Source of the DNA: Branchiostoma floridae
Lineage: Eukaryota; Chordata; Leptocardii; Amphioxiformes; Branchiostomatidae
Reading direction: 5' to 3'
Length of the DNA: 64,000 nucleotides
NCBI RefSeq assembly: GCF_000003815.2
Contig: NC_049987.1
Coordinates: 5,625,686 to 5,689,685, forward strand
Position 1 is the stretch's first letter, and each line of letters starts with the position of its first letter. A program made the position numbers and the translations under genes. The notes beneath the pieces are model-generated. The model did no database searches. It was not told the DNA's origin and worked only from the letters and a program-made list of their open reading frames with translations. Of this stretch, positions 44,168-55,110 are shown in pieces.

Positions 44168-44680
44168 ATGTGTACACGAACGTGTATTGAGACTTGGTCT
44201 TGAACTACTTGTGTATTACAGGTAAGTTACTGTAGGCCTAACTCTGGAAGTCAGGTCCACCGTTAGTACCTATATACAGTATAGCTAAATTTAGATAGCA
44301 GAAGAGAGCACGTACATCCAATCACAAAAATTGGATTTGACGATTATGTGTATATGTAGGCTGTACACGAACCAGCCTTGAACTACTTGTGTATTACAGG
44401 TAAGTTACTGTAGGCCTAACGCTGGGTGTTAGGTCCACAGTTAGTAGTTATATATAGATAGATAGCAGAAGAGAGTACGTAAATGATAAATCCAATCACG
44501 AAAATTGGATTTGACGATTATGTACGTATATGGGCTGTACACAAACCAGTATTGAGACTTGGCAACTACTTGTGTATTACAGGTACGTTACTGTGGGCCT
44601 ACTCTGGAAGTCAGGCTCACCGTTAACAATACATAGCTAGCAGAGGAAAGCTCTTAAATCCAATCACCGTAAAGAATAAA
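44168..44680. repeat. ~180-bp tandem repeat, 3 copies, each with CAG|GTAAGT-like site
   Basis: Units share TGTACACGAACGTGTATTG, CTACTTGTGTATTACAGGTA, GTCAGGTCCACCGTTAGTA and ATCCAATCACAAAAATTGG. Junctions TTACAG|GTAAGT fall at 44221, 44399 and (as GTACGT) 44582. No exon around them is supported. Confidence 0.8.
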
Positions 44681-44854
44681 GCACTCTAGATTTCGGTAAT
44701 CGTCACAAAATGTGTTGAAAAGTCCAATCGAAAACTTAAAGAAATTTCTCTTGTCCCAGTCTTAAAGCTATCATCCGTTCTTGAAACCCTCCTGTCCTTT
44801 CTCTTTACTATCTTACTTTGTCAGTTCTGTGTCTTTTGACGGTTTTCCCGAGTG

Positions 44855-45130
44855 TTCTCAAAGTCAAGGCGATAACCTCTCGATCCCGTCACCACAATTA
44901 GTCGCGCCCCGCGGCGGAAACGGGCGATAACGGCGCCCGAATCTCTCCCGGATTGTTCCAAAGGTCGGCGTCCTAATCCCAGCTGTTAAATTCCTGCCGG
45001 AATATCGGAGACGCTATTTTAGATAAGGGCTGGGATCGATACTCGGGATGCGCTCCTCTTACTAATTAATGTTGATGCGCCTCTGGGAGATCCCCAGGAG
45101 GAAGTTGACAGGATAGTTTTGTGCAAAGTT
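44855..45130. promoter_or_regulatory. GC-rich island, candidate conserved noncoding element
   Basis: CGCGCCCCGCGGCGGAAAC, CGATAACGGCGCCCGAATC, CCAGCTGTTAAATTCCTGCC and TACTAATTAATGTTGATGCG in 250 bp, ending in GGGAGATCCCCAGG. High GC with embedded TAAT and E-box sites, no open frame. It could also be a distal promoter for HTATSF1. Confidence 0.3.
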
Positions 45131-45273
45131 GGATCTTTGATTGTCTCGATTCTTCCCGATGGAATTTACCACCGGATGGATTATAAAGAGTACAGTGAGC
45201 TTCTTGTTTTCACCCCAGGTGTACAAACAAAGAATTATCCTTGGCAGCTTCTCTTCCCTTGAGCAGAGTTTCT

Positions 45274-45762
45274 TTTTTTTTTTTTAATTTAAAAAAACAA
45301 CAACATTTTATTCTTCATTCACAATGATACAATTAGTGATACAATCAAGTGTGCAAGTAACCATGGTAACAAACAATAACAAAAATAGATTACGTCAAAT
45401 ATACATATACATATAACGAGCTATTATAGTTCACAACATGTCCCCTGATATTATGATAGTCATCAAGTTCATGGTAACCATAATGTAACTTAGTACCTCT
45501 TTACAATGACCGTTGGTACTAAAACACTTAGCTCCACTCCCATCATAAAATGCAACAAGTAAGTGCTCACGAAGGGAGAACAAAAGTATTAAATGGCAAG
45601 TATCGAAATACAGATAAAAGCGGATACATCTGCAACTCAACAGTACCAGTCATACTGCCAGCTTGTGGGCAAGACAGCAATTACTCATGACTTTGTCTTT
45701 CTTATTCCATACTCCATATGTTTAGAAAACATGGATATTTCAATTCATGTACAACATTAACA
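45274..45762 (-). mobile_element. Processed retrocopy with poly(A) and 15-bp TSD
   Basis: The insert is flanked by TTGAGCAGAGTTTCT at 45259-45273 and 45763-45777. On the minus strand it ends with AATAAA (in GAAGAATAAAATG) followed after ~20 nt by a poly(A) run. This is the signature of LINE-driven retroposition of a polyadenylated transcript. The ~450-bp body has no long coding frame, so it is probably a 3' UTR fragment of an unidentified mRNA. Confidence 0.88.
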
Positions 45763-45777
45763 TTGAGCAGAGTTTCT

Positions 45778-47966
45778 GTGATTACGCTTATTTCCTTGTT
45801 GACTCCGTGCCAACTTTTTTTTGTAGTTATTTGAATATATACTGTCGGTAGATTGGCATGTAGTGAGTGGAAAGAGTAACAGGAATTCAGTACAGTTCAG
45901 AACTGGTAGAACTAGTGGTTAATCAGGACACGACAGACTATGTGGCATTGCACTCATGTTAGTAACTTATTTTGACAGTGCCACATGGCCACTTGTTCAT
46001 GAGGAGATATTGTTTAAAATGTTTTGCCTTTTTTTCGTTTTAATGCCTGTAATAGATACGTAAACCAGCCCTTGCAACACTGCTTATATATCTAGATGTG
46101 TCTAATGTATGTTACAATGTTCAGTCCATGAATGAGCTATAATGACTTTACAAATTAAAAAAGAAGAGTTACATGTCGCTCCCATATTTACTTACAGTTT
46201 TAGACATGTCGATGAGTATTCATAATGATACTTAAAATGATTGCAAATTTTATCTACCTTAGAATGTACTCTTTCTTTGGTTACTATATCATACCGTGAA
46301 GTTGAATTTTACTCCCATTTCTGCTGTAATTTGCTACGTATGTATTTTTTACGTTTGAAAAATGTTCCATTTCTTTTCCACTTAATGAAGTGATATTTCA
46401 TTTTTGCGTCAAGGACATATATAAAACCCCACGCAGCACTTCTCGTGCGGAAAGACTATTTGTACCTGACAGAGACGGTTAGCCATAAATAAAACATACC
46501 GCCATTGATATGTCATTTTCCCTTTCCCCAAAATTACAGGGAAGCAGAACTGACACTTACCATGAACGGAAAATAACGTGTGATCGCATCATCATGGTAT
46601 AAGAGCTTAGGAGGGGCCCAGATATTATTACAAACTTGAGATGATGAAGTAGCTCTTGAGGGCATTTTCGTACCTCGTACATATGTACGGGTTTGATTGA
46701 AACTACACGTGGGTCAAGTACTTGCAAGAGCATACTGCTAGAATATGGGGGGGGGGGGCACACCATATTTCTTCTAGATCCAAAGACTAGGCATTACCAT
46801 ACTCCATGGGTTATTACAATTTACAATTGTGGTAAACCGTTCTTAGACTTCACCGGATAATTATTCAATTTCAATCACCAACCTTACTACAACCGACTAC
46901 TTACTAAGATTACTAACATTATTTTTTTAACAAAGACTGTGATTAAGGGAAGGATAGTAGAGACTGCAATACACTCGGCGTCACACTTTTTTTTTCTAGT
47001 GTTGTTCTTTGCTTCCTCTGCTCCGGTCCCATTTTTAAGAGTAGCGTGTTTTGTGCTTTGCATACCCCAGCCTTTTATAATTGCAATGTGCACTTTCACT
47101 GTAGTTTGTATCATAAACTCCCGATCTTTGGCATCGTTTCCTACTTGCAAAGGTGCTGCAATACTTTTAATGATATATAGTTTACAGTTGTAAAGGATTT
47201 TAGAGTCAGGTTCTCTAGCTACTGGTGACTCTTGCATTGTCAAACCGTTTTCTATTCATACAATGATCAGTTAATGAAAAGTGTCTGAGCTCCCAGAGCT
47301 CCCTACATCTCATCTAGCGTCAGTACAATTGACGTCAAATGCCTTCTATTCACAAACTGTATTCATGTTCACGAGCTCACCACACAAAACCTTCTAATGA
47401 TTTAGTTGAAAGATTGCCAAGTTCTTTTCAACTGGAGCGTGCACGGATAAAGCACTGTGCGCATACATTTTATTCCTCCTTTCAGTGTATAAAATCGGCG
47501 ACCCCTCTTCCGATGATTGTATCACACTTACTCTCGCGTGGTCTCTTCGTTTACGAGAATTCTAGTCGTAAACTTGCCTGGAAACTGCTTACACAGCGTC
47601 CGTAAAGTTGGCACCGTTAAACACATCCAGTGTGCGGATCAACACGTTTATGTTGGGGGCGTTTAAAGGATTTCCAGGCGTGCTCTTGAAGGAGTGATTT
47701 TATCCCAACAATTCATTTTCCATTTCATAGTGACTATGCTGATCTACGGAGTCGGCTTACACAAAACGAAGTACAATTAGAACTGATACATAACCGGATA
47801 AAAACCATATTACAAGCCCCCAGAATGAGAAAAACCGGCTATTAAACACCTTTCTTGAGAAGAAAGCTTCTATAGTTCGTATATGACAGACATGGAATGT
47901 ACGGTTAGTATCGAGGTTTTAATTCATAAAGAGAGACAGACGTTTAGAGAACAGTGATAAATCCAT
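45778..47966. other. Intergenic stretch, no gene seen
   Basis: A G run lies at 46748-46757. Open frames at 46887-47243 overlap on both strands and lack domains. No repeat family recognised. Confidence 0.35.
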
Positions 47967-48066
47967 NNNNNNNNNNNNNNNNNNNNNNNNNNNNNNNNNN
48001 NNNNNNNNNNNNNNNNNNNNNNNNNNNNNNNNNNNNNNNNNNNNNNNNNNNNNNNNNNNNNNNNNN
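47967..48066. other. Assembly gap (100 N)
   Basis: Fixed-size run of N, probably of unknown true length. It abuts the duplicated block at 48067. Confidence 1.
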
Positions 48067-48715
48067 TCTTGCCAGAATAGACAAGAGTTGATGCATTCCT
48101 CAGTCTCACTCTTCTCGCCAACTATTCACCATAATGCTACTATTTATAACCTATTCACCAGGAAGGGCTGGTCTTTTCTTCCTACTCTTTATGATTTCAT
48201 CTTTGGTTAACAGCATGTAGCAACAAAACATGAAATACAAACTCATGGTTCAGCCTGGCAGTATGACCACCAAGACAAGGTCCCATAGTCACAGGACGGA
48301 CATCGTTGGGCAACCGATGAGTGACCAAATGTCAGTGATAAACCCATGTATTAGGTATTGCGTGCATCTATTATATCCATGATATGCAATGCTGCTGTGG
48401 AGTGTAATACATGGTTCAGACAAATTGATAGGGAGAATTCTGCCAGAAGAGTTTGATTCTTCCTCAGTCTCACTCTTCTCGCCAACTATTCACCATAATG
48501 CTACTATTTATAATCTACTCACTAGGAAGGGCTGGTCTTTTTCTTCCTTCTTTTTATTACTTTACCTTTGGCTAACAGTTTGCCTGTAGCACCAAAAACA
48601 TGAACTACAAACTCATGGTTCAGGCTGGCAGTATGGCCACGCCAAAGTCCCATATAGTCACAGGACGGACATCGTTGGGCAACCGATGAGTGACCAAATG
48701 TCAGTGATCATTGAG
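48067..48715. repeat. ~375-bp tandem duplication
   Basis: 48067-48340 and 48437-48715 share CCTCAGTCTCACTCTTCTCG, CCAACTATTCACCATAATGC, CACAGGACGGACATCGTTGG and GGGCAACCGATGAGTGACC. The 47940-47966 end (ACAGTGATAAATCCAT) matches the end of the unit, so a third copy probably spans the gap. A degenerate GAGATCATTGA microsatellite follows to about 48830. Confidence 0.8.
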
Positions 48716-49033
48716 ATCATTGAAATACCAATGAGAGACCATGGAAAGACAATGGAGATCATTGATAGATCATAGCAAGATCGTTGTCATTGCAAGTCCT
48801 TGGAGATCATCAAAAAATCACGGAGAGACTGTAGGGAGCCCAAATTTAATCGCTCAATGAAAGACCGCTCAGAGATCTGTCAAAATTTGGACGATCGATG
48901 GTGTCTATATGGCATCCAGTCCTCTCTGAGGGACTCATGCTTAAGAATGGATAAAGTTCAATCGTTGAGTACTATTCCCCTTCTGTTCGTCCTTTCTTTC
49001 CGATAAGTATTCACACATTTTATGACTTAACTA

Positions 49034-49226
49034 TAGCCTCCATAGCAGCTCTATGGGGACCTTTTTTGCTCATAATACACTTTTGATGGCCATTTCTTTG
49101 TGTACTGGGTCACTCATTGCAAGTAATCAGCGACGGTCGGCAATCAGCGACCCAGTACAAAAATAAATGGCAAGCAAACGTGTACTGTGAGCAAAAAAAG
49201 GCCCCAGAGAGCCTGCTGTGAAGGCT
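49034..49226. repeat. Inverted-repeat element, ~75-bp arms
   Basis: TAGCCTCCATAGCAG opens and the complement closes near 49226. Inner arms share CCTTTTTTGCTCA and GTACTGGGTC. Loop about 20 bp. A palindromic MITE with uncertain target duplication. Confidence 0.7.
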
Positions 49227-49340
49227 AGCTTTATTCCAGGAGCTGTCTGCGGCAACGCGACCACAGGTAAGACATCGCTCCCTCCCACGCGTCGCGTGTG
49301 TCAGACGATAAACACCCGTTCTGTTTAATGAAAGAGATGC
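49227..49340. promoter_or_regulatory. Candidate conserved noncoding island
   Basis: GCAACGCGACCACAGGTAAG, CCCACGCGTCGCGTGTGTC and CGATAAACACC in a short GC-rich stretch without repeats or coding frame. Weak evidence. Confidence 0.2.
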
Positions 49341-50228
49341 CCCAGAAGACCTACCCTTTGACCTGCGATTCGATAACTGTTAAAAGGATTGAGACCAGAT
49401 GTAGATAGAGCATTAGTTGTGCATTTTTAACCATTCTGTAGATGTACATCTTGTTCATTGGTCATCGATTGACGAGAGGGATTGCATGGGCTTGTGATGT
49501 CCCTCATGTAGGCCAAGCACATGTACCAGGTCACCTTTACTCTTCCTCATAAGTGCGTTGTATTAAGTACCGAGGTCTGAGGCTCTTTTCATGTATGGGA
49601 AGGAAGACTTAACACCTCTCCGAAGGACCATCTATTGGCTGATGCAACTCCTCTTTCCGAGCTCATGTACACCATTTGAATCGTTTTCGTTCTTTGCGAA
49701 AACTTTGAAATCAGGAATTCTTGACGGTCCCTTGGTGACGAATAGAAGAAGGTCATTGACTGTCTTCTATATTTCGTCGGTCTATTTCCTTTAGGTGGAA
49801 GGCTCATGATTTTTAAAATCGGGTTTTCTCCTTTGATACACTTTCTACTTTTCAAGATGATAGAGTTTATATCATAATGTCGCATCTCACTTCAACTATC
49901 CCCTTTCAGAATCCTCAAAAGAAGTCCATTAAAACCGTTTATCTCACAAACACAGCCACGGAATCTTGTCTTCTCTTGTGATATTCCGTGACGACTGGTT
50001 TCACCAAGATTGTGCAAAAATTTAGATACGAAGTCTTCGTAAATGTCGGAGTGATTGGTCTAGCTAAAGTGTCAAGTTGAGGAAGTGAGCTCACTAGATT
50101 CGGGATAAACTTTGGCCCAGGAGTCGGTTTCAGACACAGACAAAAACCGAATATCTTGAGCTTCGTCTTGTCTCAGAATGGCTACTTGTAATTTGTTGTA
50201 AGTGTAACACTCGGATATTTTCTTTGTA

Positions 50229-50401
50229 CAGTGGAAGCCAGTTAATTGCACAGCGGATTAACGCACACTTCTGTTCACTGCACGGAATCCCAAAATCCCA
50301 ACCGGTGTGGTCCAGCTAGATGACTTCGCATTATTGCACCAGCCGGATAATTGCACCAAATTCACTTGCAAATAGGCCGTGCAATTCGGCGGCTTCTACT
50401 G
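50229..50401. mobile_element. Pogo/Tigger-like MITE (TA TSD)
   Basis: Ends CAGTGGAAGCCAGTTAATTG and (reverse) CAGTAGAAGCCGCCGAATTG, each followed by CAC, with TA on both flanks (50227-50228, 50402-50403). CAGT termini, TA targets and AATTGCAC inner ends fit pogo/Tigger elements. 173 bp, non-coding. Confidence 0.82.
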
Positions 50402-50822
50402 TATATAATAAATTGCAGTGTTAGCGTATTCAATCTCAGAGAAATGTCCAGCAAATTGGACTCACGACTGAGCAAGCGTACAGCCCATATGCTTTTCCTG
50501 TCACGGGGTGTAGTTTGGAAATCGGCACAACTTTGGTACGCAGCCAAACGCCGATAGGTTTCAGGATGAATGATCATCTTTTGTTGCATTTCTGACAGTT
50601 TGATTATTCTTGACAAAAAGCATGGGCTCTAGCGTTTAGCGGGTGGCATAACTTAATCTCAGAAATTGGGGCCAGGCAGCTGTATTTCACTTCAGGCACC
50701 CCTGTGTACCCCCAGACATCCCCAAGTGATTGTGAGAACTACTGGGGATAATTTAGACTGAATAGTTATTTTTTTTTTGCATCCCGTGTATGGATACATT
50801 TTGTAAGTAAATTGTAGCCTTA

Positions 50823-51032
50823 GGGCGCGGTCACATATAGTAGGCTGTGCGATCGTCGTACGATCGTTAGCTTTCGGCATTTTGGAGGACAGCCATGTAC
50901 GTGTCCTACTGTCAACTGTCTAGGTACACAAAAGGCTATTTTGTATCCTTGTCGGTGGTTGGTTCTGTCACAACCTACTTGAAAATCCTATGGCAACAAA
51001 ATCGTACGACGATCGCACGACCTTATAGCCCC
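50823..51032. mobile_element. Decayed MITE, GGTCACAT/GCACGACC family
   Basis: Left end GGGCGCGGTCACAT and CTGTGCGATCGTCGTACGAT. Right end ATCGTACGACGATCGCACGACC then TATAGCCCC. The family is better preserved at 53314-53516. The middle keeps GTTCTGTCACAACC. Confidence 0.65.
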
Positions 51033-51112
51033 AAGTGAAAAGTTTCATCAGGTTGGTGTATCAGTACAGTGGGTAGTGTGGTTCTTTCGACACATTTGGA
51101 TTACCTGCCAAC

Positions 51113-51143
51113 GTTTCGGTGAACTTTATGTCACCTTCATCAG
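51113..51143 (-). ncRNA. Hammerhead-ribozyme-like core
   Basis: The minus strand reads CUGAUGA (51143-51137), then a 5-bp stem GGUGA/UCACC with an 8-nt loop, then CGAAAC (51117-51113): the invariant hammerhead core in order. Just upstream GCGA...UCGC could form stem I. Such motifs mark Penelope-like elements and retrozymes in invertebrates. I could not confirm the NUH cleavage site, so activity is not claimed. Confidence 0.45.
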
Positions 51144-51284
51144 GGCGATAATTACTCGCAGTCTTAACATTTGAAGACTGAAGACAGCTCTTCCACTTTC
51201 AAGGAGGCTCTCACCTTGAGAAACACCTAAAGAAAAAAAAATCAGTCTTTAACACGGCTGAAATGTCTTCCGACTGAGTGGATC

Positions 51285-51400
51285 AAGTATCACGCCCGAG
51301 GCAATTACGTCACATTAGGAATCTATCAGTGCCGCCAGATCCGCCCAGATTTTCCCGCAGAGCTCGGCTGAATCTCCGGGTAGCTGCCAGGGAAGTAGTG
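51285..51400. promoter_or_regulatory. Candidate conserved noncoding island
   Basis: CGAGGCAATTACGTCACATT and GTGCCGCCAGATCCGCCCAG, with a CRE-like TTACGTCA and GC motifs, unlike the AT-rich flanks. No coding frame. Confidence 0.25.
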
Positions 51401-51752
51401 GAACACGTATGCAAAGGTACTGATAGGATTTTTACAACGTTTGACTGAGGGCATATCGGATAAATGGTTGTAGTTGCAGAGGGGAACGCTTCTTGTTTTC
51501 ACTTCTTGTGGTCACTATTTCTTCTCTCAATTCTTTGCTCTTTGTCGCTTACCGACATGTACTTTCATTTCCTTGCGAATTCCTGTCTAGTAGGTATTTC
51601 ACTGCAAGAGAATCGAATATTTTTTGCGACAATCAAGTATTTTGGGGGCTTTGTCTGTGTCGAGATCTCTGCCTATTTGTCCTTCATGATCAGCAAAATA
51701 GTTTTTACAAGTTCTGTCAGTGGGTGCTGGGGGTGGGGTATGTTGATGTCTA

Positions 51753-52334
51753 CGAGGGTCGTTCAATAAGTAATAACTCTGACTCATTTCCCATAGCAGG
51801 AGATTAATGAAACTTGGCACAGTTATAAGTCTTTCTCTTCATAGGAGCCACCCAGAGTTATGCATTTCTCCCATCGTTTGATGCAGCTCTGGACACCGTT
51901 TTTGTAGGACACCCCAGGTTGGTCCTCCAACAGATGCCTCATCGATGGCAGAAGAGGAACGACTAGGTCTGGGAGCTGTTTCCACAGACTTCCGGCCTTG
52001 TTTGAACTCAGGATGCCAGCGTTTTACAAGGTCATATGATGGGGCATCATCACCATAAGTTTTTTTTTTTCATTTCATCAAAAGTCTCCTTTGGTGTGCG
52101 TCCTTTCAAATCCAAAAACCGGATCACTGAGCGACACTCGACTGGCTCCATTTCACACCTGGTCCATTTCACACCTAACTCAGTTCAAACACCAGTAAAT
52201 CAGAAACCACAATTAGTTCAGAGCGCTGTTTTGCAACATACACTATAGTGGTATGGATCATTACACATGCAAAGTTTCATCTAGATCAGACAACTGAAAG
52301 TGGGTCAGAGTTATTACTTATTGAACACCCCTCG
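51753..52334 (-). mobile_element. Internally deleted mariner derivative, copy B
   Basis: CGAGGGTCGTTCAATAAGTA ends and TA flanks (51751-51752, 52335-52336). The minus strand has the same helix-turn-helix-to-tail joint as copy A, plus a T run at 52062. The shared joint shows that the deletion happened once and the short form was then mobilised by a complete mariner elsewhere. Confidence 0.9.
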
Positions 52335-52725
52335 TACCATCCCTGCCTGTTTCTTCTTTCCTGACTCTGACACCCTTATGTATAACGCTTATGTCTGTTA
52401 TTCTACGTCCACCTAAAATATACATGATGAAGAAAGCTGACTGTAAAACTTGGCTATCTTTTACAGCCGTTACCCTTTCGGGCTCGTCTATTTCCCCTTA
52501 GGGCGCTGCTGATTAATGTCAGAAATCTCCTAAAGGTAGATAAATAACGAAACTTTGTATCAGAAATAGCCGACGTTTCAAAATCCACTGACAGGGCTAG
52601 TTGTATAAAACCGAAGATTACTAGGACTTTGAAGAAAATTTATGCTCGGTCTCTGTCAAGCTCTCTGGAGTTGGGTTCTTTTAATATGCATACACGAGGG
52701 CAGAAGACCTTACCTTGACGTTTAA

Positions 52726-52998
52726 TCAAATAAAGATATTCTGACATAATCCTAGTAAATCTGGTAGAACGACGCTTCTCGATACTCTTTCTGGGAGGGT
52801 CAAACGTATCATTTCCTTTACCGTCAAGCGTTTATCTCTTCGCCTAAAAAGACGGCAATCCAGAAAGTGGCACTCGAGATCCCAGTAATTGATTACTACA
52901 GTGTCGTCCTCGCTTTGACAGTGACAGTAAAAATAGCCTCCAATTGAAATCGCATCCATCAAGGCCAGAAAAATAATTACACCCGTCCAAATTGCCAT
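52726..52998 (-). CDS. Orphan 90-codon frame with hydrophobic N-terminus
   Basis: The N-terminus MAIWTGVIIFLALMDAISIG looks like a signal anchor. YFYCHCQSEDD, WDLECHFLDCRLFRRRDKR and a hydrophobic C-terminus follow. No family recognised. It stands alone, with no neighbouring exon or clear donor, and could be chance. It ends just inside the same repeat-poor block as the island at 52500. Confidence 0.2.
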   Translation of the reverse strand: MAIWTGVIIFLALMDAISIGGYFYCHCQSEDDTVVINYWDLECHFLDCRLFRRRDKRLTVKEMIRLTLPERVSRSVVLPDLLGLCQNIFI

Positions 52999-53313
52999 AC
53001 AAGATAAAACCGGCCATTTATTTCAACTGACGTGTCAGTTCCGATGAGAATCTGAGATGTTTTCTTCAGTCGTATAAAGTTTTACAATCGACACCTGTTT
53101 GTAATGCCCGAGACACGTTCGCGTCGTACGACAGGTTTGCGACAGCAAATTGAAGACGTTGTCGTGACAGTAAATGACGTGTCGTACAACATTCAGCTGT
53201 CTTGCGACGGATAAGGTTGCCAAATGTCCTTGCCTTGTTGGCAGCAGGTCAACTTCTGTCACAGTCTCGCTCGGCAGAAACATCGTACTGCGACTGTGAC
53301 TGTACCTAAAGTA

Positions 53314-53516
53314 AGGGCACGGTCACATAGGTCGTGCTATTGTCGCACGATTTTGATGCGGTAAGATTTTCAAGCACAGAACCAACCACCGATAAGAGTC
53401 CAAGACAGCCTTTTGTTTTGCAAGACAGTTGTACTCTGAAGGAAACCCTGCTGTCCCAAAAAACACCTTAAGTTAGCAATCGCACGACGACCGCACGACC
53501 TTTGTGACCGTGGCCT
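53314..53516. mobile_element. MITE, AGGSCACGGTCACA ends (TA flanks)
   Basis: Ends AGGGCACGGTCACATAGGTC and (reverse) AGGCCACGGTCACAAAGGTC with GTGC following. TA lies at 53312-53313 and 53517-53518. 203 bp with CGATCG/CGCACGAC inner arms. Related sequence occurs at 50823-51032, 53100-53230, 56620-56780 and 57075-57240. Confidence 0.8.
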
Positions 53517-54269
53517 TAGCGAGAAAAGATTATAAATTTAATGCATGTTAAAGTGATTCACCCAAAAGCACTAGGAAAGTTCAATCGCTTATCGTAATGA
53601 TAGCATAAAACACTGAGCTAACGCCTTAATAAAGCAGAAAGGATTCTCGCATCATCAATACTGCCTTGTAATTTTCCATAACTATTTTTCTGAAGTCAAT
53701 TCGCACTTGGGTATGTCATTTAGAAACGCCATACGAACTTGAGAGATGAGCCCCTGTTCGTGAACCGCTGAATTTGGCTCACTTCTCCACCCATAAGGTG
53801 AAGTATTTCTGTCCATTGTATCATATTCACCCCAGGGGTGCATTAAATATAACAGAGTCATCCATTAGATTTCACAGAAAATGAATATCGTAATCCCTCT
53901 TTGAAAGCTTTGAGCGATACATTTATGATCAGTATAAAAGTGGACGGATACTAAACCTATCCATGCATACTCTGCTATCTTATGTTGCATTTTCATTCCC
54001 CCTCCAATTTAGTGAGATTTCATGGAAGACAGCGGAGAAGCCGAGGTTTTAGCGGTGTCTTCTGTAGATCGCATGCTCCAGCCCTTCGCATTGATTTTTA
54101 TTTCACAGTCATGAAGGGCTGAAGGGACGATGACAGGAGACTGCTTAGCGGACTGCTGCATGTAATAAGGGGAACAGTCACTCATTACCCAGCTAGGGCT
54201 TTGGTGACGGCCAGTTCTATCGGTGAGGACGCGCAGACAAAATCATCGCGGCTATCTGATGCAGACAGA

Positions 54270-55110
54270 GCTCACTGATGCGCCAGAGAAGAGACGTCGC
54301 TGTGTGCGGTAGAAGAGCAAGAGCACCCCATTGCCAAGAGGTTTGAAGTCATGCGCACCTTTTGTAAGGTATGTGTTAGGTAGTGGATAGAGGCATTTTG
54401 TCTGTACTGTATTTCAACGCACACTAACATGTAGGCAATTTGCTCTGATGCATGCACTAGTTCGAAAACGACACCGCTGTGTGCTGTAGAAGAGCAAGAG
54501 CACCCCATTGCCAAGAGGTTTGAAGTCATGCGCACCTTCTGCGAGGTATGTGTTGGGTAGTAGAGATATTTTCTGTACTGTATTCCAACGCACAATAACA
54601 TGTAAGCAATGTTGCTCTGATACACCAGTGAAGAGACGACTTCACTGTGTGTGGTAGAGGAGCAAGAGCACCCCATTGCCAAGACGTTTGAAGTCATGCG
54701 CACCTTTTGTAAGGTATGTGTTAGGTAGTGGATAGAGGCAGTTTGTCTGGACTGTATTTCAACGCACACTAACATGTAGACAATTTGCTCTGATGCACTA
54801 GTTAGAAAACGACACCGCTGTGTGTGGTAGAAGAGCAAGAGCACCCTATTGCCAAGACGGTTGAAGCCATGCGCACCTTTTGCAAGTTATGTATTAAGGA
54901 ATGGATAGAGGCAGTTTATCTGGACTGTATTCCAACGCACACTAACATGTAGACAATTTGCTCTGGTGCACTAGTTAGAAAACGACGTCGCTGCGTGTGG
55001 TAGTAGAAGAAGAACGGATGCACTACGATTCCATCCAAGGGATTTGAAGTCATATGGGTCCTTTTTGCAAGGTACATGCATGTGTTAACTAGTGGATAGA
55101 GGTGTTTGCT
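54270..55110 (+). repeat. ~173-bp tandem repeat with exon-like block and GTATGT
   Basis: Four good copies (anchor GAGCACCCCATTGCC at 54321, 54498, 54666 and 54839) and a decayed fifth near 55000. A still older copy is near 55335-55395. On the plus strand each unit encodes VEEQEHPIAKRFEVMRTFC-like residues with the frame kept open in all four, immediately followed by AAG|GTATGT. Periods 177, 168 and 173 bp. The minus 190-codon frame is the same repeat read backwards. Confidence 0.8.

Noticed and set aside
51464-51807. Two overlapping ~100-codon plus-strand frames
   Set aside because: They run into the mariner terminal repeat, have no domain and overlap one another in different frames.
54272-54844. 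190-codon minus-strand frame
   Set aside because: Antisense read of the ~173-bp tandem repeat. The repeat periods differ (177, 168, 173) and no domain is present.
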